From Variovorax ginsengisoli (GTDB lineage Bacteria > Pseudomonadota > Gammaproteobacteria > Burkholderiales > Burkholderiaceae_C): 64,000 bases of DNA. Both the position numbers and the translations under genes were made by a program. The stretch is taken from contig NZ_JAUSRO010000010.1 in the NCBI RefSeq assembly GCF_030811835.1, positions 1 through 64,000 on the forward strand. Reading direction: 5' to 3'. Of the stretch, positions 1-7,913 are shown piece after piece. Below the pieces are notes generated by a model. It ran no database searches and was not told the origin of the DNA. It was given only the letters and a program-made list of their open reading frames with translations. Position 1 is the first letter of the stretch, and every line of letters starts with the position of its first letter.

Positions 1-213
1 GTCTGCAGGCAGCGGGATGACTAGAAAAGGGGCGAAAGGCAGCCCTTGCGCGGTCCGAATCACCCTGTAAATGCGTCTTCGGGCTCCCCGCTCGATCTGA
101 GTGCTCGAAATCATGTTCCCAGCAAGGCAGAGATGCGTGTCGGCGCCGAGTATTTCAGCAGCCTGCTAGGAGGCGCGAACGACGAGCAGCCAAGCGGTCA
201 ATGACACCTTTAA

Positions 214-663
214 ATGCGCCAGTTGAAGCCGAGCCGCGTGTGGCATGACGTGCTGGCACTGGGTCAACGATGCGGATTGCATCGCATTGAACGGCTCATG
301 CGAGAACAGGCCCTGCGCGCGAGGCCACGACGCCGAGGCTTGCCGCAGGACCGAGGCCAGCGCAGCGCCATCGCCGACAACGTGTTGGACCGTCAGTTCC
401 AGGCCGATGCGCCCAACCAGAAGTGGGTGGCCGACTTCACCTACATCTGGACGGCCGAGGGCTGGCTGTATGCCGCTGCGGTGCTGGACCTGTACTCGCG
501 TCGCATCGTTGGCTGGTCGATGCAGGACAGCATGACCTCGCAACTCGTGGCCGATGCGTTGATGATGGCCGTGTGGCGCCGGGGCAAGCCGGTGGCGTTG
601 CTGCATCACTCGGACCAGGGCAGCCAAGGCGGATTCGACCGGTCGATGCAACACATCCGATGA
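214..663 (+). pseudogene. IS3-family transposase (OrfB) fragment, truncated
   Basis: This 149-residue reading frame is the middle of an IS3-family OrfB transposase (DDE integrase core). The N-terminal helical part (GLHRIERLMREQALRARPR) precedes the core, in which the first catalytic Asp is D74 (in WVADFTYIWT) and the second is D134 (in HHSDQGSQ). The usual third catalytic Glu and the C-terminal 100 or so residues are missing: after SQGG the family sequence is lost and a stop follows. No OrfA or intact terminal inverted repeats were recognised on either side, so this is a dead remnant. It marks past insertion and rearrangement at the left edge of the accessory segment that holds the ArdC gene. 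IS3-family assignment is secure; the subgroup is not. Confidence 0.85.
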
Positions 664-1148
664 ACATCTCAGCGGGCGTTTGGAAGCCGACCGTCTTGCG
701 CGTTTGCCGATCTCGGGTTGCTGTGAACGGAATAGGGGGTTTCGGCCTCTTTTTTGGGCTGTTTGGATCGTGAAGGTAGGCGGGGTGGCAGGTGCTTCGC
801 AAGGGTCTGACTGCCGGCCGGCGGGGCCGGCCGATTTTTTCGCGACAAGTACAGGCATGCATCGGCGAAGGCCGATGGGATTGCGCGGCCTGAGCCGCGC
901 TTGCCCCGTTCGGCGGTTTACCGCGGTGGATCTGCTGTCGGTCCGCCTCTTGTTCGACGCGTAGCTCGCTCGAGTGCCGCGCCAGGGTGAAGGCTGCGCC
1001 CCCGTCCTCACCCGGTCCTCGCGCGGCTCGGCTGCGGCTTGCGGGCGGGCCCTGGTGCGGCGCTCTTGCGCTCGCTGCCTTGGCGTCGAGGCGGCTCCGA
1101 AAGCAGATTTTCATCACCCACCGCGGCACACCGCAGAAAGGCGCAACC
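664..1148. other. 485-bp gene-free spacer between IS remnant and ardC
   Basis: No reading frame here resembles a known protein. The stretch holds a terminator-like hairpin (815-840) and a second perfect hairpin at 860-877 (arms CATCGGC and GCCGATG with a GAAG loop). The region just before 1149 stays open in the ArdC frame from 987, but that extension is low-complexity and has no homology-like features. Confidence 0.6.
815..840 (+). terminator. Rho-independent terminator-like hairpin
   Basis: A 7-bp GC stem (CGGCCGG at 815-821 with CCGGCCG at 827-833, loop CGGGG) is followed by A and six Ts at 835-840. This is the classic intrinsic terminator layout for transcription from the left. It would insulate the ardC gene from the transposase remnant. 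Confidence 0.7.
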
Positions 1149-2198
1149 ATGCAAGCAAAACTCCATTTCATCGCGCGCGGCGCGAAGCTCTCGAAGACCG
1201 CGGGCGTTCCCCCCGCACCCCCCGAGGGCTCACCCCAAGCAGATGCTGAGAAATCACAGGGGAAGGTTTACGCGGACCTGAGACAGCAGGTTACGGACCG
1301 GATCGTGGCGATGCTGGAGAAAGGCAGCAACGTGTTTCGCGACCGCTGGTCGCTGGCTGCGTGTCGCGGGATGCCCTGCAACGGGAAGACCGGCGAGCCC
1401 TACCATGGGGTCAATGTCTTGTTGCTCTGGGACGCGGCGATCGAGCGGGGCTACAGCTTCAACGTCTGGCTGACTTGTCGGCAGGCGGCCAGCCTGGGCG
1501 GGCAGGTACGCAAGGCAGAGAAAGGCGTCATGTGTGTTTTCTTTCAACCGGCGCCTGCGTGTGCTGATGCACCCCCGCAAAAGCGGCCGGTCGGCAAGGG
1601 CGGCGTGCTAGGCTCCGAGGAGGATAATGCAGGGTGGCGCCCAACCGGTGGCCTGATCTGCAAGGCATTCTGGGTATTCAACGTGGCACAGATCGACGGC
1701 CTGCCCGATGCCGTCTCGGTGACGGCGCTGACCCGGCATGCATCCACGCTCTCGCCCGTCGAAGCGGCCGAATCATTGCTCCAGCGCAGCGGCGCGAGGT
1801 TTCGTCATGGTTTCGACCAGGCCTTCTATGCGCCATCGCGCGATGAGATCGTGTTGCCTCATCCGGCGCGATTTCATTCGCCGGAGAATTACTATGCGAC
1901 CGCGTTGCACGAACTCGTCCACTGGACCGGGCATCCGTCTCGGCTCGCTCGGGCCTTCGGCCGACGGTTCGCACACGACGCCTACGCCTTCGAAGAACTC
2001 ATCGCGGAACTCGGCTCCGCGTTCGTGATGGCCCATGTGGGCATGGTCGACGCCACGATCGAGGGCCATGCCGGCTGTCTTGAGCGCTGGTTGTCGGTGT
2101 TGAAGAGGGATCGCACGGCCATCTTCGTCGCGGCGCGTCATGCCGGGCTGGCGTGTGAGTACCTCACGGGCGCGTGGAACCGCGACACTGCGCTGTGA
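1149..2198 (+). CDS. ardC: ArdC-type antirestriction protein (ssDNA-binding / zinc metallopeptidase domains)
   Basis: This 349-residue protein has the two-part ArdC architecture. The N-terminal ArdC_N (DUF1738) domain covers about residues 35-200, with the typical run GEPYHGVNVLLLW and a downstream FNVAQIDGLP segment. The C-terminal metallopeptidase-like domain has HELVH at about 254-258 and a following EELIAELGSAF helix that would supply the third zinc ligand. ArdC proteins are carried by plasmids and integrative elements and protect incoming DNA from host restriction; the N-domain binds single-stranded DNA. The frame is open from 987, but ATG 1149 was chosen because a purine-rich GAAAGGCG precedes it and the family similarity begins after it. 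The neighbouring IS remnant supports a mobile origin. No mobilisation or replication genes are visible beside it. Confidence 0.85.
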   Translation: MQAKLHFIARGAKLSKTAGVPPAPPEGSPQADAEKSQGKVYADLRQQVTDRIVAMLEKGSNVFRDRWSLAACRGMPCNGKTGEPYHGVNVLLLWDAAIERGYSFNVWLTCRQAASLGGQVRKAEKGVMCVFFQPAPACADAPPQKRPVGKGGVLGSEEDNAGWRPTGGLICKAFWVFNVAQIDGLPDAVSVTALTRHASTLSPVEAAESLLQRSGARFRHGFDQAFYAPSRDEIVLPHPARFHSPENYYATALHELVHWTGHPSRLARAFGRRFAHDAYAFEELIAELGSAFVMAHVGMVDATIEGHAGCLERWLSVLKRDRTAIFVAARHAGLACEYLTGAWNRDTAL

Positions 2199-2328
2199 GG
2201 GCTTCGATGTGCATGCCACGCGCGTTGCCATGGCGCTCAAGGAGCGTCATGCCGGCACTGGCGATATGTGGGGCGGCCGCGGCTCGGCGTCATGCGGGTG
2301 GCCGTCAACCAGCGACCTTGCGTTCTGC

Positions 2329-3582
2329 CTACGCGGCGATATTGCACTCTCGGCGCAGCAGCGCCAGCGCATCCTCCGTCGCCTGCACCCGGTCGCTGCG
2401 CAGCACAGGCTCGGCCTCGTCGATGAAGGCGTTCCACAGGTGCAGGTAGTCGCCCTGCACCTGCATCGGGGCGTGCTGAAGCACGAACTGACGGGGCAGG
2501 TCGGCATCCAGGCCCGAAGTCCGGATCTTCTTGACCAGGCTGGCCGCGGTCTTCCTGGTGAGCAGCGTGGTGGGTTTGCCGTGCGTGGCGATGCGCAGGA
2601 ACAGTGTCAACAGCGAGCTGTCGTCAGTGTGGCCCTCGGTGGCCTTCTCCCACACGACGCTGTTGCTGCGCTCGAAATGGTCCAAGTCGGCCATGGCGTC
2701 TTCGATCCAGAAATAGCGGCCCAGGAAGGCTAGCGTCTGGTCAAAAAGCTTGCGCACCCCGAGCGTAGCATCCAGGATCCTGGGCATGTCCTGCACGACA
2801 GACGCCTGCACGGACTGCACGACGTCCAGGTATTGCGCCGGTAGGTCTCTGGGCAGGCCGATAGGGACCGGCGCCGCCTGGTCATCGGCCCGTGGCGCAT
2901 ATTTCTTGCGCAGGCCCATCACCATCTTCTCGAACGCGGCCCAGTCCGGCATGCTGTTGCGTCGGCATGCGTGTACCAGCAGCGCCGTGCGTACCACGGC
3001 TTCCGCGTCTCTACCGGCATCCTCCAGGTCATCGGCATCCAGACCCAACTGGGTGGCCATCCAGACGGCGGCTTCCACCAGGGTGGTCGCGTGGCTGCGC
3101 GCGGTGCGCTCCGCATGGTACTCGTGCAGGCTGCGCAGCGACCACTTGGCGAGCAATGGGATGTGCTTGTTCTCAAAAACGCCATGCGCCTGCATACCGA
3201 AGTGGCTGCTCTGGGGCATGGCGATCAGCGCCTTGAGCATGTCCGAGCCGCCCTTGGAGCGTGACAGCAAACTGTGGTCGCGCAGGGACTTTGCGGCCTG
3301 GTCCAGATCGCCCCCAGTCGAATACTCCAGGTACAGGCTCACCAGGTTGATCAGCCTGTCCCTGGCGCGTTCGAGGTCAGGACGCAGGTACTCGGTGCCG
3401 AAATAGCGCGCGATCTGCACCATGCCCTTGGGTGCCTCCTGGCACATGGCAGCCATCTTCGCGGGCCCGATGATGCCGTGGCGCACACCATGCTGCAGCG
3501 CCTTCTCAAAGAAGGGCCGCTCGTCGAACAGCGCGACGGCCTGGGGGGGCGTGTGGAGGGGGGTGTCGGGGGAGCTGGGCAT
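2329..3582 (-). CDS. Conserved-looking protein of unknown function, last gene of J-domain operon
   Basis: This is a 417-residue soluble, largely alpha-helical protein with no signal peptide or membrane segment. I do not recognise the family. The sequence alternates helical repeats (for example PKGMVQIARYFGTEYLRPDL and DQTLAFLGRYFWIEDAMADL) with a few charged turns, which suggests an alpha-solenoid or helical bundle. It is the last gene of a minus-strand operon (J-domain protein, 189-aa, 248-aa, this gene) and starts 38 bp after the previous stop. No clear Shine-Dalgarno is visible before ATG 3582. It converges with ardC across 130 bp of empty sequence. The codon use looks like that of the neighbours, so a long-resident gene is plausible. 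Confidence 0.75.
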   Translation of the reverse strand: MPSSPDTPLHTPPQAVALFDERPFFEKALQHGVRHGIIGPAKMAAMCQEAPKGMVQIARYFGTEYLRPDLERARDRLINLVSLYLEYSTGGDLDQAAKSLRDHSLLSRSKGGSDMLKALIAMPQSSHFGMQAHGVFENKHIPLLAKWSLRSLHEYHAERTARSHATTLVEAAVWMATQLGLDADDLEDAGRDAEAVVRTALLVHACRRNSMPDWAAFEKMVMGLRKKYAPRADDQAAPVPIGLPRDLPAQYLDVVQSVQASVVQDMPRILDATLGVRKLFDQTLAFLGRYFWIEDAMADLDHFERSNSVVWEKATEGHTDDSSLLTLFLRIATHGKPTTLLTRKTAASLVKKIRTSGLDADLPRQFVLQHAPMQVQGDYLHLWNAFIDEAEPVLRSDRVQATEDALALLRRECNIAA

Positions 3583-3620
3583 CGAGAGGATCGTGTATTC
3601 AGGCGTTGTGGATGGAGCCT

Positions 3621-4367
3621 TCAGATCGCTGACTCTTCCTCGTCGTCGCGGGCCGCGGGTGTGCTGCCGCCGCGATCGGTGTCGCTGGTCTCCACGCGCG
3701 TGTCTTCTTCAATGGCGTCTTCGTCGTCCCCCATGCCGAAGTCATGGGCGCGTGCCTGGGCACGCAAGACCAGCAAGGTCTCGGTGAAGAGGTCGGGGCA
3801 CTCGTAGCGCAGGCGCCAGGCCAGCTCCATCCAGTCCTGGTCGGCCACCTCGTCCAAAGGGACCCGGGGGTTGGCATAGGCCGACACCAGCAGCTCGGTT
3901 TCGGACAGCATCTCGCCGTCTTCCTCCGCGGTGTCGAAGGTCCCGCTGCGGGCGAAGGATTCGATGCGCGCCCATTTGTCGGCAAAGTAGTTGGCCATGG
4001 CTTCGCTGCCTCCTTCCAGATCGCCCAAGGCGTTGAGGAACGCCACCGGGTCCGCGTCCTCCCGGAAGACGATGGCGTTCACCATGCCGCGCAGGTGCGT
4101 GTGTGTGAGGTCCTTGTAGCGCTTCTCGATGACGATGGCGTGCGCGAACTGCGCAGGGGTGACCAGCAGGCTCACGACCGATGCGCGGGACGGGTCGTAC
4201 TCGCGCATCACCGCGAGGATGTCCTTGGGCTCGAGCTGGTCGAGCACCACACTCAGCGCGCTGTCGCCCTCGGTGTCTGCCAACTCGGTGAGGGCGGACT
4301 CGGCGCCAGCAATGTCGCCTGCAGCGATCAGGCTGCGGGTCTTCGTGATCAGGGCGAGGTGGTTCAT
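3621..4367 (-). CDS. Unknown helical protein with acidic C-terminal tail
   Basis: This is a 248-residue cytoplasmic protein. Residues 1-120 resemble a helical repeat protein (LIAAGDIAGAESALTEL, then LEPKDILAVMREYDPSRASV), a pattern distantly reminiscent of MgtE-N-type repeats, though I would not assign it. From about residue 205 the protein becomes an acidic, Ser/Thr/Gly-rich tail (DDEDAIEEDTR and DDEEESAI). The neighbouring 189-residue protein ends in a similar acidic tail, which suggests that the two share an interaction mode. The gene lies 29 bp after the upstream gene of the same operon. Confidence 0.75.
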   Translation of the reverse strand: MNHLALITKTRSLIAAGDIAGAESALTELADTEGDSALSVVLDQLEPKDILAVMREYDPSRASVVSLLVTPAQFAHAIVIEKRYKDLTHTHLRGMVNAIVFREDADPVAFLNALGDLEGGSEAMANYFADKWARIESFARSGTFDTAEEDGEMLSETELLVSAYANPRVPLDEVADQDWMELAWRLRYECPDLFTETLLVLRAQARAHDFGMGDDEDAIEEDTRVETSDTDRGGSTPAARDDEEESAI

Positions 4368-4396
4368 TGCTGTGGTTAGCTTGCGTGCCGGTCTGT

Positions 4397-4966
4397 TCAG
4401 TCTTTGCGGTCGAAGCCCTGCTCGGCCATCCAGTCGGCCCGGGCTTCCTCTCGGATTTGGCCATCGGCGTCGTCCAGGTCGTCGGCCGACAGGGGCTGGC
4501 GGTCGTCGGTGTCATCGTCGACGTTGTCCGCGTCTTCTTCTCGGTCGTCCCCGTCTCCTGCATGGGCGGGTGCGTGCCGGGGACTGCCCGTCATGTACTC
4601 CAGCGCGGCGGCCACGCTCAGGAAGTGGTCACCGGCGGCCTGCTCACGCAACAAATGCACGGTCGCCCTGGCCCAGGGGGCGATGTCAATGGTTTCCCGC
4701 AGGCTCTCCCAGGCGGCCAGGTCCTCGGGCTCGCAAGCCAGCAGCCGGTCCATGGCCGGCGTGGACGTGAAGCGGAAGGCCTTGTGCAGCACCACCGCCA
4801 CCATCTCGGGCGCGACCTCCAGCATGTGGACCAGAAACGCGATCTCGCTGCGTCGCTCGGCCAGCCGCCGCTCCAGCACGAACCGCCCCTCCGAGTCGTG
4901 GCGCATGTCGTCGAGTTCGGCGAGGTACGCGGCGCTCAGGTTGTGGAAGAAGGGGGATACGTGCAT
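4397..4966 (-). CDS. Unknown helical protein with acidic C-terminal region
   Basis: This is a 189-residue protein if translated from ATG 4966; a TTG codon directly in front would add one residue. The first 125 residues are helical (FVLERRLAERRSEIAFLVHM, then PEMVAVVLHKAF). From about residue 130 the sequence is strongly acidic (DGDDREEDADNVDDDTDD) before a short helical C-terminus ADWMAEQGFDRKD. It begins 6 bp after the stop of the J-domain gene, so translation is probably coupled. No known domain was recognised. Its position between a J-domain protein and the 248-residue acidic-tailed protein suggests an Hsp70/J-domain client or adaptor, but this is inference. Confidence 0.75.
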   Translation of the reverse strand: MHVSPFFHNLSAAYLAELDDMRHDSEGRFVLERRLAERRSEIAFLVHMLEVAPEMVAVVLHKAFRFTSTPAMDRLLACEPEDLAAWESLRETIDIAPWARATVHLLREQAAGDHFLSVAAALEYMTGSPRHAPAHAGDGDDREEDADNVDDDTDDRQPLSADDLDDADGQIREEARADWMAEQGFDRKD

Positions 4967-4972
4967 CAAGAC

Positions 4973-5248
4973 CTAGAGGAGCCGTTGAAAATAATCTGCC
5001 CAGATGCCGCGCGCCGTTTCCAGCGGATCGTCGAGCAGATTTCGCTTGCGGTTGTTGTCGTAGGTCTCCCGCTTGGCTCTGTCTCCAAGGATGTCGTAGG
5101 CCTCCTGAACAGCACGGAAGCGTGCAGCGGCATCGGGCGCAGGGTTGCGGTCTGGGTGGTGTTGGGCGGCCTGGTGGCGGTAGGCCTTCTTGATGTCCGC
5201 CGGACTCGCGCTGCTGCTGACACCCAAGGCGAGATAGTGGTCTTGCAC
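4973..5248 (-). CDS. Stand-alone J-domain protein (DnaJ-like Hsp70 co-chaperone)
   Basis: The 91-residue product is essentially a single J-domain: [20 protein letters not shown], the diagnostic HPD tripeptide at residues 31-33, then [21 protein letters not shown]. It lacks the G/F-rich, zinc-finger and C-terminal substrate domains of DnaJ, so it can only stimulate DnaK ATPase and must obtain substrate specificity elsewhere, for example from the proteins in its operon. Translation begins at GTG 5248, preceded by AGAAAGG. It is the first of four tightly packed minus-strand genes. The following three products are of unknown function. Confidence 0.9.
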   Translation of the reverse strand: MQDHYLALGVSSSASPADIKKAYRHQAAQHHPDRNPAPDAAARFRAVQEAYDILGDRAKRETYDNNRKRNLLDDPLETARGIWADYFQRLL

Positions 5249-5339
5249 GCGGTGCCTTTCTGCGTTGCGGGTGACACGGCGAGCCGCAAAAGGAGCCGAT
5301 TGTAGGAGACCCGGCGTCCGACCCCACCCGTCGTCTGGC

Positions 5340-5657
5340 TCAAAGACGATTCAACCGCCACGTCGCCGTCTGGGCACAAATGACGACTTCGATGCCGCGA
5401 GCATCTTTCTTGCTCAGGACGGTGACGTCGCTCGGCGTGTACTCGTAGTACTGGCGGTCTTCTCCGTTGAATTTGATGGTCTGCAGCACCAGTGGATGGG
5501 CGGCCGGAGCAGAGGTCGCGGCCGCAGTGGGCAGTGCTGCGCACTCGGCGGTCGCTGTTGTTTGTGCGTCGGTTAGCAGCGTTGCAGGGGGCGACCCGCT
5601 GCGTCCACATTCGGCAATCGCAGCCGAGGCGACTGCAAGCATCGTCAATTTCTTCAT
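5340..5657 (-). CDS. Small exported protein, possible lipoprotein
   Basis: This is a 105-residue protein with a short basic N-terminus (MKKLTM), a hydrophobic stretch and a Cys at residue 17 (AIAEC). The residue before the Cys is Glu, which departs from the normal lipobox, so it may be a periplasmic protein rather than a lipoprotein. The rest contains an Ala/Thr-rich linker, then a compact C-terminal module ([37 protein letters not shown]). ATG 5657 is supported by GGAGA eight bases upstream. It is transcribed away from the glucarate operon and toward the J-domain operon, which starts 91 bp further on. No family was recognised. Confidence 0.7.
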   Translation of the reverse strand: MKKLTMLAVASAAIAECGRSGSPPATLLTDAQTTATAECAALPTAAATSAPAAHPLVLQTIKFNGEDRQYYEYTPSDVTVLSKKDARGIEVVICAQTATWRLNRL

Positions 5658-5715
5658 GGCATGTCTCCTTTCGTCCATCGGTGCGCGGGGCCGCAGGGCA
5701 GGCGACGATGATTTG

Positions 5716-5729
5716 GTTATCGTTAACAT
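5716..5729 (-). promoter_or_regulatory. LacI-like operator, copy 1
   Basis: GTTATCGTTAACAT is the exact reverse complement of the site at 5873-5886. The palindromic form TGTTA(A/T)CG(A/T)TAACA with a central CG is typical of LacI/GalR-family operators. It lies upstream of the small exported protein gene. Confidence 0.6.
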
Positions 5730-5766
5730 TTTTGAATTTCTGGCGCAATCAAAGCCCATTTTTTTG

Positions 5767-5860
5767 CGGGCAAACCCGGCGTCGCATTGAGAGTTTCCAG
5801 TGAAGAGTGAGGCCGCTGCGACGCGCACGCACTGGCATTTCTGTTTTCGGGTAAACCCGG
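5767..5860 (+). repeat. Repeated CGGGYAAACCCGG element (two copies)
   Basis: Copies at 5767-5779 (CGGGCAAACCCGG) and 5848-5860 (CGGGTAAACCCGG) differ by one base and are 81 bp apart, close to a whole number of helical turns. The second has perfect inverted arms CGGGT/ACCCG. They lie between the two LacI-like operators and may be a second regulator's sites. Confidence 0.5.
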
Positions 5861-5872
5861 AGGCGATTTTGT

Positions 5873-5886
5873 ATGTTAACGATAAC
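5873..5886 (+). promoter_or_regulatory. LacI-like operator, copy 2, upstream of kdgD
   Basis: ATGTTAACGATAAC lies 80 bp before the kdgD start and is an exact inverted copy of 5716-5729. The extended form TGTTAACGATAACA is near-palindromic around a central CG. The probable ligand is a sugar diacid regulator, judged from the operon content. Confidence 0.65.
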
Positions 5887-5966
5887 AATACAGTTTTCAC
5901 CGGCCGTGCTCGTGTGTCCTCCATCCGGATCGCGAGCCTTTCGCTCCACCGTTTCGTCGACCTCTC

Positions 5967-6878
5967 ATGAACCCGCAAGAACTCAAGACCATCATGGGCT
6001 CCGGCCTGCTGTCGTTTCCGCTGACCGACTTCGACGCGAACGGCGACTTCCACAAGAAGGGCTACGAGCAGCGCCTCGAATGGCTCGCACCGTACGGCGC
6101 CAGCGCGCTGTTCGCCGCCGGCGGAACGGGCGAGTTCTTCTCGCTGACCGGTGCGGAATACCCCGGCATCATCCAGACGGCCGTCGACACCTGCCGTGGC
6201 GTGGTGCCGATCATTGCCGGCGCGGGCGGCCCGACGCGTTTTGCCATCGAGTGCGCGCAGGCGGCAGAGAAGGCCGGCGCCCACGGCATCCTGCTGCTGC
6301 CGCACTACCTGACCGAAGCCGGCCAGGAGGGCCTGTCCGCCCACGTCGAGGCCGTGTGCAAGAGCGTGGACTTCGGCGTGATCATCTACAACCGCGGCAC
6401 GACCCGCTTCAAGCCCGACACGCTGGCCCGCCTGGCCGAACGCAACCCCAACCTCGTGGGCTTCAAGGACGGCATCGGCGACATCGAGACCATGGTCGCG
6501 ATCTACCAGCGCATGGGCGACCGCTTCGCCTACCTGGGCGGCCTGCCCACGGCCGAGGTCTACGCCGCCGCCTACAAGGCGATGGGCACGCCGGTGTACT
6601 CGTCGGCCGTCTTCAACTTCATCCCGAAGACCGCGATGCAGTTCTACGCAGCCGTGCGCGACGACGACATGGCCACGCAGCACCGGCTGCTCAAGGACTT
6701 CTTCATGCCCTACCTCGACCTGCGCAACCGCATGCAGGGTTACGCGGTGAGCATCGTCAAGGCCGGTGCCACGATCGTCGGCCACACCGCCGGCCCGGTG
6801 CGCCCACCGCTGACCGACCTCAAGCCCGACGAGATGGAAATGCTCAAGGCCCTGATCGACAAGCTCGGCCCGCAGTAA
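5967..6878 (+). CDS. kdgD: 5-dehydro-4-deoxyglucarate dehydratase
   Basis: This 303-residue class I aldolase-fold enzyme converts 5-dehydro-4-deoxy-D-glucarate to alpha-ketoglutarate semialdehyde with loss of water and CO2. Recognisable blocks are [11 protein letters not shown] at the N-terminus, [12 protein letters not shown], the YNRGTTRF segment carrying the conserved Tyr, and VGFKDGIGD carrying the Schiff-base Lys. Length and motifs match the KDGDH subgroup rather than DapA (PVTPF) relatives. It is the first gene of the glucarate operon and is followed by the Bug receptor after a 27-bp gap and then by glucarate dehydratase, so the operon covers uptake and the first two cytoplasmic steps. 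The operator at 5873 indicates repression by a LacI-type regulator not encoded here. Confidence 0.95.
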   Translation: MNPQELKTIMGSGLLSFPLTDFDANGDFHKKGYEQRLEWLAPYGASALFAAGGTGEFFSLTGAEYPGIIQTAVDTCRGVVPIIAGAGGPTRFAIECAQAAEKAGAHGILLLPHYLTEAGQEGLSAHVEAVCKSVDFGVIIYNRGTTRFKPDTLARLAERNPNLVGFKDGIGDIETMVAIYQRMGDRFAYLGGLPTAEVYAAAYKAMGTPVYSSAVFNFIPKTAMQFYAAVRDDDMATQHRLLKDFFMPYLDLRNRMQGYAVSIVKAGATIVGHTAGPVRPPLTDLKPDEMEMLKALIDKLGPQ

Positions 6879-6905
6879 GCCCCCTCATTGAACAACGGAG
6901 ACATC

Positions 6906-7868
6906 ATGAAAAAAATGCTGATTGCCCTGTCGTGCGCGTTCTCGCTGAGTGCCATGGCCCAGACCACGACCTGGCCCGACAAGTCGGTGACCCTCGTCGT
7001 GCCGTTCCCCGCGGGCGGCTCCACCGACATGGTCGCCCGTGCCATGGCCCTGCACATGCAGACCAAGTTCGGCCAGCCCTTCGTGGTTGATAACAAGCCG
7101 GGTGCGACCGGCACGATCGGCGCAGGCTTCGTGAAGCGGGCGGCGCCCGATGGCTACACGCTGTTGGTGTCGTCGCTGGGCGCTTTCGTCGTCACGCCGC
7201 ACTTGCAGAAGAGCGTGCCGTACGACGCCACCAAGGACTTCGACTACATCAGCGTACCGGTGCAGGCGCCCAACGTGCTGGTGGCCAGCCCCAAGCAGAA
7301 GGAGCGCACGGTGGCCGAGGTCATCGCCACGCTGAAGGCGAACCCGGGCAAGGTGAGTTTCGCCAGTTCGGGCAATGGCTCGTCGGACCATCTCTCTGCC
7401 GAGGTGTTCTGGCAGCAGAGCGGCACCGAGGGGCTGCACATTCCCTACAAGGGCGGCGCGCCGGCCATCAACGACCTGCTGGGTGGGCAGGTCGACTTCT
7501 CCTTCCAGAACGTGAATGCGGTGCTGCCGCACATCAAGGCCGGCAAGCTGCATGCGATCGCGGTGACCGGCGACAAGCGTTCGCCGGTTCTGCCCGACGT
7601 GCCCACGCTGGCCGAGGCCGGCGTCAAGGGCGCGGAGGTGTATTCGTGGCAAGGCTTGGCCGCGCCCAAGGGTCTCCCGCCGGCCGTCAAGGACAAGCTG
7701 AGCGCCGCGGCCATCGCCGCCATCAACGACCCGGAAGTGAAGAAGCGCATGCTGGAGCAGGGCCTGGAGATCGTGGCCAGCACGCCGGCAGAATTCACCG
7801 CCTTCCAGGCCCGCGAATGGGTGCGCTGGAAGACGCTGATCGACACGCGCAAAATCACCGCAGACTGA
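6906..7868 (+). CDS. Bug-family (TTT) periplasmic solute receptor
   Basis: This 320-residue tripartite-tricarboxylate-type binding protein has a signal peptide (KKMLIALSCAFSLSAMA, with cleavage before QTTTWPD). The mature part has the Bug hallmarks VTLVVPFPAGGSTDMVAR, GQPFVVDNKPGATGTIG, YKGGAPAINDLLGGQVDF and the closing AGVKGAEVYSWQGLAAPKG. Bug proteins bind mono- or dicarboxylates in the periplasm. The flanking kdgD and gudD genes suggest glucarate or galactarate. No TctA/TctB membrane subunits are encoded beside it, which is common for Bug genes. ATG 6906 is preceded by GGAGA. Confidence 0.93.
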   Translation: MKKMLIALSCAFSLSAMAQTTTWPDKSVTLVVPFPAGGSTDMVARAMALHMQTKFGQPFVVDNKPGATGTIGAGFVKRAAPDGYTLLVSSLGAFVVTPHLQKSVPYDATKDFDYISVPVQAPNVLVASPKQKERTVAEVIATLKANPGKVSFASSGNGSSDHLSAEVFWQQSGTEGLHIPYKGGAPAINDLLGGQVDFSFQNVNAVLPHIKAGKLHAIAVTGDKRSPVLPDVPTLAEAGVKGAEVYSWQGLAAPKGLPPAVKDKLSAAAIAAINDPEVKKRMLEQGLEIVASTPAEFTAFQAREWVRWKTLIDTRKITAD

Positions 7869-7913
7869 CAAACAAGGGTCTGCACGGCGGGCCCTTCCTC
7901 TTGCTTTGAAACC

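Larger units (their letters stand above)
5658..5966. promoter_or_regulatory. Divergent control region for kdgD operon and small exported protein
   Basis: This 309-bp gene-free region is AT-richer than its surroundings and contains two nested pairs of repeated sites. The outer pair is an inverted 14-bp operator (5716-5729 and 5873-5886). The inner pair is a repeated CGGG(C/T)AAACCCGG element (5767-5779 and 5848-5860). Such spacing of about 157 bp between operator centres would allow DNA looping. No regulator gene for it is present in the window. Confidence 0.65.

Noticed and set aside
987-1148. Upstream extension of the ArdC frame to 987
   Set aside because: The added residues are low-complexity and a better start with ribosome site exists at 1149.
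5340-6785. 481-codon minus-strand frame covering kdgD and the small exported protein
   Set aside because: Only the last 105 codons (from ATG 5657, with a ribosome site) look real; the rest is antisense of kdgD and the control region.
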